Assembly: GCA_963764305.1 (NCBI GenBank)
Contig: CAVXSD010000003.1
Span: forward strand, 1 to 64,000
Origin: Bog-473 sp963764305
Lineage (GTDB): Bacteria > Actinomycetota > Acidimicrobiia > Acidimicrobiales > RAAP-2
Length of the DNA stretch: 64,000 nucleotides
Reading direction: 5' to 3'
Part shown: positions 27,329 through 35,290 of the stretch, in pieces
Position numbering within the stretch: position 1 is the first letter of the stretch
Layout: each line of letters begins with the position of its first letter
The notes under the pieces: model-generated
The model's input: only the letters and a program-made list of their open reading frames with translations
Told to the model about the DNA's origin: nothing
Database searches by the model: none
Translations under genes and position numbers: made by a program

Positions 27329-28543
27329 GTGAGGACCTACCCATACCGCTTCTACGTCGCCCTCGACGGCAACGGCATCAACGGGTTCGAGGGCATGGCA
27401 GGCGTGTGCCTCTTCCTCTTCGATCCTTCCGACAACTCCTACGCCTACAAGGTGCAGTACTTCGACGGTGCTGCGGCCGGCCATGCCACGACCGTGAATC
27501 CCGGGCGATCGGTAGGTTTCTTGGGCAATGCCGGCCAGCACCTCCTCTTCTACGACGCCGCCACGCTCGACGAGGTGGACAGAGTTTCCACCCTCCAGTT
27601 CGAGGTAAACGACACCACTTTGCGCGGGAGCACGCATCTGGTCTGGCTCGACGACTCCGAGTTCATCACGGCGGTCGGCGATTACCTGTACCGCTTCGAC
27701 CTGAACCGGTTGGGCAAGGGTGAGCGCGTCGGCCCGCACGGGCTCAAGCTGCCCCATGCCATGAAGCTGACTGCTTCCGGCCGTTACATCGTCTATGGCG
27801 GCATGGATAGCCCCGTCACGGGCGAGGCGAAGGAAGTGGGCATCTACGACCTGCACAACGGGGAGGCCAGAAGGGTCGAGCTCCCGGCCACCTGCTGGCA
27901 CCTGGCCACGCACCCGACCGAAGACATCTTCTATCCCGTTTCGTTCCGGGTCGCACCACAGGAGGGGCGGGACTGGAAGGACTGGGCCATCGGGTTCTCC
28001 AAGGAGTACGCCTTCGAGGTCGACGCCGAATCGGCGCGCGTACTCCGGCACTGGGCCGTCGGCCGGGAGACCCCGGCACACCTCAACTCCGACGTGACCA
28101 TCTCTGACAGCGAGCTGATCTTCTGCAATGGGGCGAGCCAGAGCATCGTGTTCATCGACCTGGCGTCCTTCGCCGATTGGCGGATCGTCGACGAGCGGCC
28201 CGGGCTCCGCGGACAGGCCAAGGTTGCACGCCAAGTCGGCACCCAGGCCTACGACGCGCTGGCCCGGGGCTCGATGTTCACAAACAGCCAGCACTTCCTG
28301 GGCGCGCTACGCGCCAGTCGGTTCACCGTGCTCGACTCCATCTACGCGACGATGCTCAGCTCGGACCAGTCCTTGCTCTTCACTGCCAACCGGGGGCTCA
28401 ACCACATCACCATCTATGACTACCCGTCGAACACAATGCGGCTGCGGGTCAAGATGCCAGACCTTCAGATGTACGTGCCGACGATGTCCCGCCTCGCCGA
28501 TCCCCGGCTCGGGTTCCACCACAGCTACCTGGTCAGCCCTTGA
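27329..28543 (+). CDS. Beta-propeller protein of unknown function
   Basis: This 404-aa protein lacks a signal peptide. Recurrent blade-like segments (VGFLGNAGQHLLFYDAATL, HLVWLDDSEFITAVGDYLYR, HAMKLTASGRYIVYGGMD, WHLATHPTEDIFYPVSF, LIFCNGASQSIVFIDLASF, LLFTANRGLNHITIYDYPS) indicate a seven-bladed YVTN/WD-like propeller. The start is GTG 27329 behind AAGGGG. It is divergent from 27055 and convergent, with a 3-bp gap, with 28547. It is thus nested among the two minus-strand operons and probably belongs to the same process. Confidence 0.7.
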   Translation: MRTYPYRFYVALDGNGINGFEGMAGVCLFLFDPSDNSYAYKVQYFDGAAAGHATTVNPGRSVGFLGNAGQHLLFYDAATLDEVDRVSTLQFEVNDTTLRGSTHLVWLDDSEFITAVGDYLYRFDLNRLGKGERVGPHGLKLPHAMKLTASGRYIVYGGMDSPVTGEAKEVGIYDLHNGEARRVELPATCWHLATHPTEDIFYPVSFRVAPQEGRDWKDWAIGFSKEYAFEVDAESARVLRHWAVGRETPAHLNSDVTISDSELIFCNGASQSIVFIDLASFADWRIVDERPGLRGQAKVARQVGTQAYDALARGSMFTNSQHFLGALRASRFTVLDSIYATMLSSDQSLLFTANRGLNHITIYDYPSNTMRLRVKMPDLQMYVPTMSRLADPRLGFHHSYLVSP

Positions 28544-28546
28544 GTC

Positions 28547-29077
28547 CTACGAGGCAGTGTGAGCCGAGATCGCCTTTGCCAGTTTTTGGAAGTTCCGCGG
28601 CACTAGTCCGGTGACAAACGACTCGATACCCCGAGCGGACGGACCTCCGATGAGCGACGTCACGCCGGGGAGCTTTCCCGAGGCGACGTCGAGTTCACCT
28701 TGCAGGACGATCCGGGTGCCGCGGCCACCCATTGCCTCCTCATAGCGGGTCACCCCGACACAATCCACCCGGTCGGCAAACACCTGGGGGCGGATTCTCC
28801 AGTGGCACGCCCAAGCGTTGGGCCTCCACTCAGCCGTGTCGGTCCAGGCCAACATGTCGGGCTTGATCACGGTGCGCAGAAGAGCGGGGACCTCCGCCTT
28901 GGCCCGCCACACGTTGACGAGGTGCACGGTCCCGTCCGGATCCTCGTGGCGGGAATCGACGGTGACGCTTTCCACGTCGCCGATGAGGGGCACGAGCTCG
29001 TCGAGCCGGTCACGCACCAGCGACCAGACGACAGCGCGGTCCTGACGCACGACCGCGAGGGTGCGAAACGGCTTCAC
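28547..29077 (-). CDS. SRPBCC-family lipid/polyketide-binding-like protein
   Basis: This 176-aa protein has the START/Bet v1-like pattern: an N-terminal strand (KPFRTLAVVRQDRAVVWSLV), two small helices, curved strands (TVHLVNVWRAKAEVP) and a long C-terminal helix ending NFQKLAKAISAH. The family binds hydrophobic ligands in a central cavity. The GTG at 29077 overlaps the stop of the upstream reductase gene by 4 bp, so it is translationally coupled. A second SRPBCC-like region is fused to the DUF362 protein in the same operon. Confidence 0.75.
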   Translation of the reverse strand: MKPFRTLAVVRQDRAVVWSLVRDRLDELVPLIGDVESVTVDSRHEDPDGTVHLVNVWRAKAEVPALLRTVIKPDMLAWTDTAEWRPNAWACHWRIRPQVFADRVDCVGVTRYEEAMGGRGTRIVLQGELDVASGKLPGVTSLIGGPSARGIESFVTGLVPRNFQKLAKAISAHTAS

Positions 29078-30144
29078 GCCAGGCCCCCCGCAATAACCCG
29101 CCACCCCATCGAGCCGGTTCCCGTCACCTCGACATTCGGATGCAGGCGGCCCCGCATCGCACGAGATACATGCGGGCTCTCGATGAGCCAAGCGATGGCC
29201 TGGGCCAGGGCACGCCGGCTCGAGCGAGGCCGGTAACCGAGGGCCTCGGCGCGGTCGCTGCGATACCAGTAGTAACGGCCGAGCGCCTTCGCCTCGGCCC
29301 GGGTGGAAGCGGGCGCCTTCTTCGTCCACCGGGCCGCCAGCTCCATCGCAGAGGCGGCCAGGTAGGCGGCGGTGAGCGTGGTCGTCAGCGTTGGTCCTCG
29401 AACGCCGCACAAATCGGCGATGGTCTGGTGGATGTCCGCCCATGTCATGTTCTCCGAGCCGAGTAGGTAGCGCTCCCCCTGCTCCCCCCTCTCGGCCACG
29501 AGGAGGTGACCGAGGGCGACGTCCTCGACGTGGACCACGTTGCATCCCCCGGGAAACGTGAAGGAGAACGGATCGTTGAGATAGTTGAGGATGATGGCGT
29601 TGCTCGGCAGCAGGCGGTAGTCCGGCCCGCCCACGGTGATGGTGGGGCAGACCGCCACCAGGTCGATCCCGAGCTCGTCGGCGAGCTCCAGGGCCTCGCG
29701 CTCCTGTCGGGCTTTCATGAGGTAGTAGGACGGCGCATCGGTGTCCCGCAACTGGTCCCGCTCGTCCCGCGGCTCCGGTCGAGGGGACGAGCCGCAACTG
29801 ACCGACGAGGAGGTCAGAACGACCCGCGCCACGCCCGCGCTGGCCGCCGTCTCGAGCGCATTGCGCGTCCCTTCGAGAATCACCGCCTCGAGCTGTTGCT
29901 CGTCGTGTCCCCAGTAGGTGAAGATCCCCGCTGCGTGGAACACCACGTCGCAGCCTTCCATGGCGACCTGCAGGGACCCCCGATCGAGGACGTCGCCCTG
30001 CAGCCGTTCCAGGTCGAGCCCCACGAGGCTGCGGAGATCGCTGGTCGCCCGGACAAGGCCGCGCACCAGGTGACCTTGGCTCAGAAGGGCGCGGACGATA
30101 TTGGACCCAATGAGGCCGTTCGACCCCGTGACGAGCGCCTTCAC
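29074..30144 (-). CDS. Extended SDR, HpnA/dihydroflavonol-reductase-like
   Basis: This 356-aa NAD(P)-dependent enzyme has VTGSNGLIGSNIVRALL as its GxxGxxG loop, then VVFHAAGIFTYWG, the active Ser region VVLTSSSVSCGS and a YYLMK YxxxK motif. It is closest in style to hopanoid-associated HpnA and dihydroflavonol-4-reductase. It could reduce or epimerise a sugar or lipid keto group. Start GTG 30144 overlaps the upstream stop. It sits between two SRPBCC proteins, which suggests a hydrophobic substrate. Confidence 0.8.
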   Translation of the reverse strand: MKALVTGSNGLIGSNIVRALLSQGHLVRGLVRATSDLRSLVGLDLERLQGDVLDRGSLQVAMEGCDVVFHAAGIFTYWGHDEQQLEAVILEGTRNALETAASAGVARVVLTSSSVSCGSSPRPEPRDERDQLRDTDAPSYYLMKARQEREALELADELGIDLVAVCPTITVGGPDYRLLPSNAIILNYLNDPFSFTFPGGCNVVHVEDVALGHLLVAERGEQGERYLLGSENMTWADIHQTIADLCGVRGPTLTTTLTAAYLAASAMELAARWTKKAPASTRAEAKALGRYYWYRSDRAEALGYRPRSSRRALAQAIAWLIESPHVSRAMRGRLHPNVEVTGTGSMGWRVIAGGLA

Positions 30145-32231
30145 TCCTCCACGACCACCACACCGAGGTCCTTGCCGACCTGTCGGGCCAGATCCGACCA
30201 CCAGGTGGACATGTCGGGAGACACCCGCCGAAATCCGTTGCGAAACCGTCGCGTCTCCGGAGCGTCGGGCTCCGCCTGCTGCGGGCCCTCGAAGTGGCGG
30301 AAGCCGTTCTCGTCCACAGTGCCATCTAGATCTTGGCGGCCGAATCGGCCCACGAACTCACGCGCCCGCGTGATGAGGTCGACCTCGCTTTGCTCGAACC
30401 CATCTTCGCCGCGAGCCGGATCCCAGGCACGACCGATCCTCACCTCGTCCCCCGAATAGGCTCGTCCGAAGTTGTCGATTGTCTCGTCGAAGAATTTGAA
30501 GTACTCCGTCGCAACGAAGCGGTTCTTGATCTCCGGGAACCGGTCGAGATTTACCATCTGCCAAAAAGGCGGGAGCCGGAACTGTTGGCGGGCGACCACG
30601 GTGACCTCGGTACCTGAAGGGACGCGCGCGAATTGGACACTGCCGTCGTCGTGAGTGGCCGAATCGTTGCTGCTGTGCACTGTGCGCCAGACGATCTTGT
30701 GCTCGTCGTCGTCGTAACGAATGGACTCGAGCTTGGCGACGTCAATGACGGACCCACCGTAGAGGACGAGCCAGTTCGGTTGCGGCAGGTACACGTTCCG
30801 CTCGGCCTGGTGGGTGACCCGTCCCGTGCGGTCCCGCCGGATGGGCACCGTGTGACCGCCGATGTAGTCCTTCATCCATGTGATTGCGTTTCGAACCGGC
30901 ACGACCTCGACGAAGCGGTCGAAGTCGACGGGCAGGACCTTGGAGTAGTGAAAGAGCACCGAACCGTCGACATAGCGCCAGCGCAGGCCGTTCTCGTCGG
31001 GAGGCACCGCCTTGACCAGGTGCTCGAGCGGTTCCAGGTAGTGGACGACGTCGTCGTAGTCGGCTCGGCTGAACGCACCCGGGTCGAGATCGAGTGGCAC
31101 CTCCAGGCGGGCCAGGGCATCCTTGGCGAAGAGCGTGCGCCAGGCCTCGACACCGTCCACCATCGCAGCCAGCCAGGCATAGCCCCACACTGCCCACGGG
31201 CCGGCCAGCACCGGCGCCGAAGTCCGGTTGACCTTTTCGGCGAGGTCCCGCTTGAAAGGGAACAGTTCGTGGTCGGGGCGTACCGTGGCGGACAGCAGGT
31301 GCGTCGCCAGGTTCGGCGATTCGTCCACGCGCTGCAGCGCTGAGGTTTGCAAAGGATGGACGTTCTCCCAGCCGACATAGGGTGTGAGGTCACCCCGCAT
31401 CTTGTATCTCTGGGGAAGACCGATGTCGTGAAGCGCTTTGGCGTTGACCGGCGACGCGTACGGATCGGTGTTCATCTTGGCTGCTGCCACAAAGTCGACG
31501 AGTATCGGGTCCGTGCCGGCGATGATCGTGTCGGTTCGGAGCGGCCTCGGTGAGCGGTCGCCTAGACGGCCGTGATTGCTGATAATCGCGTCGACGATGG
31601 CCACGTGCACCGGGGTGGCTCGCAGCAGATCAACGCAGCTGTCCCAAGGCTTGAGCCGGGCCCGGTAGTGGTAGGTCCGATCCCGCAGCGGAAGAGCGCC
31701 GAGGAGATTGTGGACGCATAGCGCAAAGCCATGTTCGGCATGGGTCTTGTTTTTGGCGAAGCTGATGCGAACGTCAGCATTGACCCACGACTCGGCGAGG
31801 GTTGTGCCCTGCAGGGCGCTCGAGGGTGGAAACGGCGCCTTGACCTGGTCTTCGCTCAGATCCACGACATCGTAGGGATTGTCCTGCTCCGTGACGAACC
31901 GGTACCCGACCAAGTCCGCAATGACAAGGACGTCCCGGTTGTCCAGAATGCGCGCTGCACCATCGGGACCAGATCCCACCGTGACGGAAGTGAAGCCCCG
32001 GTCGGCCAGCAGATCGACGAGATGCTCCACCAGCGCGGGTTGCGTGCCCGTGGGGCCGTCGTGCTCGAAGACGTTGAGGTCGGGCAGGACGAAGACCCGC
32101 ATATCGGCGGGCCCGCGTTCTCCGGTCAACGTCGTCAGGTTCGACCACACATCGCTGTCCAACATCGCCTGCTCCAACGCCATCCTCGGATTTAGGTCGG
32201 AGACAACAGCGCAGAGAGACTCCGTCACCAT
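30141..32231 (-). CDS. DUF362 protein fused to a SRPBCC-like C-terminal region
   Basis: This 696-aa protein has an N-terminal DUF362 domain (residues about 15-270), with VFVLPDLNVFEHDGPTGTQP, WVNADVRISFAKNKTHAEHG, HNLLGALPLRDRTYHY and TIIAGTDPILVDFVAAAKMN. DUF362 proteins often carry a C-terminal ferredoxin, which is absent here. Instead about 400 residues follow, including HTVPIRRDRTGRVTHQAERN and EVTVVARQQFRLPPFWQMV, whose pattern resembles a SRPBCC fold. ATG 32231 lies 3 bp after the upstream stop. I do not know this domain pairing from characterised proteins. Confidence 0.7.
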   Translation of the reverse strand: MVTESLCAVVSDLNPRMALEQAMLDSDVWSNLTTLTGERGPADMRVFVLPDLNVFEHDGPTGTQPALVEHLVDLLADRGFTSVTVGSGPDGAARILDNRDVLVIADLVGYRFVTEQDNPYDVVDLSEDQVKAPFPPSSALQGTTLAESWVNADVRISFAKNKTHAEHGFALCVHNLLGALPLRDRTYHYRARLKPWDSCVDLLRATPVHVAIVDAIISNHGRLGDRSPRPLRTDTIIAGTDPILVDFVAAAKMNTDPYASPVNAKALHDIGLPQRYKMRGDLTPYVGWENVHPLQTSALQRVDESPNLATHLLSATVRPDHELFPFKRDLAEKVNRTSAPVLAGPWAVWGYAWLAAMVDGVEAWRTLFAKDALARLEVPLDLDPGAFSRADYDDVVHYLEPLEHLVKAVPPDENGLRWRYVDGSVLFHYSKVLPVDFDRFVEVVPVRNAITWMKDYIGGHTVPIRRDRTGRVTHQAERNVYLPQPNWLVLYGGSVIDVAKLESIRYDDDEHKIVWRTVHSSNDSATHDDGSVQFARVPSGTEVTVVARQQFRLPPFWQMVNLDRFPEIKNRFVATEYFKFFDETIDNFGRAYSGDEVRIGRAWDPARGEDGFEQSEVDLITRAREFVGRFGRQDLDGTVDENGFRHFEGPQQAEPDAPETRRFRNGFRRVSPDMSTWWSDLARQVGKDLGVVVVEE

Positions 32232-32234
32232 CGG

Positions 32235-32828
32235 CTACTCATCGGACCAGACGGTGAGAGCGAGCTCCAGATTGTCGTAGCCTCGCACCGCCACCGCGCC
32301 GCGGAACTGCTTACCTGGCGGGAACAAGTCGCGCTCGAGTGCCACCTCGATGACGACGACGCGCTCCTCCAGAGGCCCGAGCGAAAACCGGTCGGGAACA
32401 ACCGTGATGCTGGGACGAATGGACTCGCCGTCGCTGCTCGTCAAGTCCGACGCCAGGAACGAGATCTCTGTCTCGGCCCGCTCCTTGTTCCGCAAGCTGA
32501 TAGAACCTTTTGCTGATTCGCCCACCTTGGCGTGCAGCGACATGGGAACGCGCCGCGGCCCCTCGGCGCGAGCGTTGCGATCGCGCGGTCGAGTCGGCAT
32601 CACACGCTCGACCGCGTCCAACCACTCGTCGGTCAGCGATTGCGTTCCCTTCAGAATTTCCTCGTAGTAACGCACGTTGAGATCGGCGAGTCGCCGCGGC
32701 CACCCGTCGGGCACGACCCTCGTGAGGAGGTCTCCGTAGGCCTGGAGCGAATCCCATTGGGCCTTCTTGGCCAATTCGCGCCATTCGCCCATGTCATGAG
32801 CGGCACCGAAGGATTCATTCCTGGGCAC
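32235..32828 (-). CDS. Helical (phasin-like) N-terminus plus Ig-like domain
   Basis: This 197-aa protein is first in a tightly packed four-gene operon. Residues 10-75 are amphipathic helix (WRELAKKAQWDSLQAYGDLL, RYYEEILKGTQSLTDEWLDA), reminiscent of phasins and PhaE-like granule proteins. Residues 95-195 form the same Ig-like module as in the Cys-rich protein (KGSISLRNKERAETEISFLA, FSLGPLEERVVVIEVALER, RGAVAVRGYDNLELALTV). The start is GTG 32828 behind GGGAGG. There is no signal peptide, so the Ig-like domain is probably cytoplasmic. Confidence 0.65.
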   Translation of the reverse strand: MPRNESFGAAHDMGEWRELAKKAQWDSLQAYGDLLTRVVPDGWPRRLADLNVRYYEEILKGTQSLTDEWLDAVERVMPTRPRDRNARAEGPRRVPMSLHAKVGESAKGSISLRNKERAETEISFLASDLTSSDGESIRPSITVVPDRFSLGPLEERVVVIEVALERDLFPPGKQFRGAVAVRGYDNLELALTVWSDE

Positions 32829-33149
32829 GACGGCCTCCCTTCTCTTTGACCCGCCGAACGCTGTTGTCGCAGGCAGAGTCCCAGTTCAGATCACTCGCAG
32901 CCCGACCGTTCATGTCGCCGATGCTAGTCCGACGACCTTCGACAAGGGACCCCCAAAAATCGTCCGGTTCAGCGCTTCGAGTTGTGCCCCTCAGTGGGCC
33001 ACGCACTCCAGTCACGGCCCGGGGCACGTCAAAAGAAGGTCACCGGCGCTCAGCCGAGGGGGCGCGTGTTCGGCTTGAGGCCAAGGCCCGACCACCGGCG
33101 TCTCGAAGAGGTTCGAGGCGCGGCGCTACCAGGTGGATGCCGCGCCTGA
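32829..33149. other. Intergenic promoter region of the DUF362 operon
   Basis: No gene is supported here. The region separates the operon that starts at 32828 from a 5'-truncated phosphoesterase frame. It probably contains the operon promoter, though no clear consensus was picked out. Confidence 0.4.
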
Positions 33150-34328
33150 CCTCCTCCCCGTGGGATCACGCCTGCCAACACGGAGTTCGTCTTCAACGCA
33201 GACGAGGGCGATCACTTCAACGGGGCGAATGTAGGCCGGGCCATCCAGCCGACCTGCACCGGCACGCCGGCCACCATCGCATACCAATGTTCGTACCCGA
33301 GCGGCTCGGTCGGTGAGTTGAGCACCGACGTCTTCGGTCTCCTCAGCGCGCAACAGTCGAACACTGTGACCTTCTTCAACGAACCCCAGGGTGACACCGT
33401 CTACGTCAACGGCCAGCCCTCGGCAACGGATCAAACCGCACGGGGTCTCGAGCAGGCCTTCGGATCGGCCAGAGTGAGAGACCCGTTCGTCAGCAGCTCG
33501 ACCGATGTTCCGCTCACGAACTTCATGGCGGACCAGAAGGAGGAGCAGTTGCTCCACTACGTGGTGGCTGACCCATCCCGGACGCAGACGTTCACAGTGT
33601 TCCCGGAGTCGGATGTCTACATGACCGACGGGACGACGGATTCCTGTAGTGGCACGACCACCGCGGGCAATGCCGATGCCAACTGCACCTTCCTCACCTC
33701 CCGCTACCTTTGGAACCACGGCTACTACGCACCGGAGATCAACAACACCTGGCTGGGCTTCGTCGGGCCAGGCGTCGGGAACCTGGGCCTCAACGGCAGT
33801 GACGCCAACGCCGGTCCGAACTCCGCCGGCGCGACGAGCGGTGAGGCACAGCTGGACACGTCGGCCAGCAACAATGGCATCTGGGCCGACCACACCGATA
33901 CTCGTCCCACCTTGATGTCGCTCGTCGGGCTCAAGGACGACTACGTCTCGGATGGTCGGGTGTTGACCGAGATCATGTCCTCGCCGCCGGCGAAGACCCA
34001 GAGCGCGCTCTTCGTTCCGCTGGCAGCCTGCTACAAGCAGCTCAACTCGAGTGTGGGCACATTCGGGACGGACACCCTGGTCGCGGACACCCATGCCCTC
34101 GAGACCTCCTCGCCGGGAGACCACCGCTACACCAGCTTCCTGAAGCGACTGACAACGCTCGGGAACGAGCGGGATACGTTGGCGACCAGCCTGAAGGACG
34201 AGCTTTCGAACGCGGAGTTCAACGGCGTCGCCCTCCCGAAGGAGGCACACATCCAGCTAATTGGCTGCGATGCCGCCCTTGCTCAGGCTCATTCGCTCAC
34301 GGAGGGCGGGCAAGGGTCCGACGGGTAG
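33150..34328 (+). pseudogene. AlkP-superfamily phosphoesterase, N-terminus missing
   Basis: The open frame after a TGA at about 33148 reads TEFVFNADEGDHFNGANVGR, then LWNHGYYAPEINNTWLGFVG and GIWADHTDTRPTLMSLVGL. These are the C-terminal metal-binding blocks of secreted alkaline-phosphatase-like phosphodiesterases. No signal peptide, no N-terminal nucleophile domain and no good start are present, and the surviving part is roughly 390 aa. It is a 5'-deleted remnant, although a TTG start at 33318 might allow a partial product. Confidence 0.7.
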
Positions 34329-34759
34329 CACGAGCTCGACACCTTGGGACGGACGTTTTCGAGCGGCTCTATCACCCGACCCACTGCCGGGGCGCCATGT
34401 TGTCGGAACTCGAGGACGTTGGGTGCAGCGGCCGGCGGGTTGAGCTCGATGGGTGGGAACGACGAGTCGGGGTCGTTGGCGTCGTAGGCGCGCCACCCTG
34501 GATACGGAGGGAAGGGGACGCGGGCAAGGGGGTGGGGTTGAGAGGCTCCATCAAATCCAGCCCGGTTCACTTCAGCCTTTCCCGACGTCGGCGGCCCTCG
34601 GTGCCTTGAGAAGGGGATCTGAGGACGCCCGCTGACAAGTTTGCAGCACGGGAAACGGGCGGGACACCATGAGCTCCCAGAGGCCGAGGTTCTTCTTCTA
34701 CGGCGGGCGCGGCGAGGCGACTTCCTAGTTTTAGGCCATTCCCAGTGACGCTCGACGAA
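34329..34759. other. Non-coding interval
   Basis: About 430 bases between the truncated phosphoesterase and the converging membrane protein gene hold no convincing gene, repeat or terminator that I can identify. Confidence 0.4.
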
Positions 34760-35284
34760 TCAGCGGATGGTGGAACGATGGAGGCGACCCCGGCGGCGCG
34801 CCACGTGCACGCACAGGGACACGAGCAGCACCAGCGCCGACAGCACATGCCACCCGATGTCGCGGAACGGAATGCCGACGCCGCGCGGGTGGAGGATCAC
34901 CTGATTGCCCGAGAGCAGGTCGTAGGTCCCCGAGACGAGCACGTTGAGCGTAAACAGAGCCAGGACCACGTCCGACCACGCCAGCCGCCCCCGGGGGAGG
35001 AACCAGGTGCGGGCGCGGGCCAGGTTCGCGACCAGCCGCGCCACGGTGTGGCGTCGTTGCACCACGTGCACGACGACCAGGGCCACGAACACCGACCCGA
35101 CGGCCAGGTGCGGCCACCCCTCGGCGATCAACGTCACCGTTGCCAGCGAGGCGGCGAACGTCACCACGAGGAGAAGGTGGACGGCGAACCGGGCCTCCTT
35201 GCGGTGACCCTGGGCCACCTCAGCGCCCGGTGACGGCGAGGGAGACTCGCTCGCCACCGGGCCGGTGTCGCTGCGGATGGTCAC
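34760..35284 (-). CDS. Four-helix membrane protein, DUF4405/cytochrome b-like
   Basis: This 174-aa protein has a polar N-terminus and four hydrophobic segments. His residues fall within or at the edges of helices (FAVHLLLVV, WPHLAVGSV, VVVHVVQRRH, GWHVLSALV, SLCVHVARRR), and LNVLVSGTYDLLSG is DUF4405-like. The spacing would allow b-type haem ligation, but this is not proven. GTG 35284 lies 6 bp after the ABC permease stop, so it is the last gene of the PadR-ABC operon. Confidence 0.65.
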   Translation of the reverse strand: MTIRSDTGPVASESPSPSPGAEVAQGHRKEARFAVHLLLVVTFAASLATVTLIAEGWPHLAVGSVFVALVVVHVVQRRHTVARLVANLARARTWFLPRGRLAWSDVVLALFTLNVLVSGTYDLLSGNQVILHPRGVGIPFRDIGWHVLSALVLLVSLCVHVARRRGRLHRSTIR

Positions 35285-35290
35285 GGCGGC

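Noticed and set aside
28547..30325. A 592-aa minus-strand reading frame
   Set aside because: Only the last 176 residues (from GTG 29077) look like a protein. The earlier part is the antisense-frame shadow of the HpnA-like gene.
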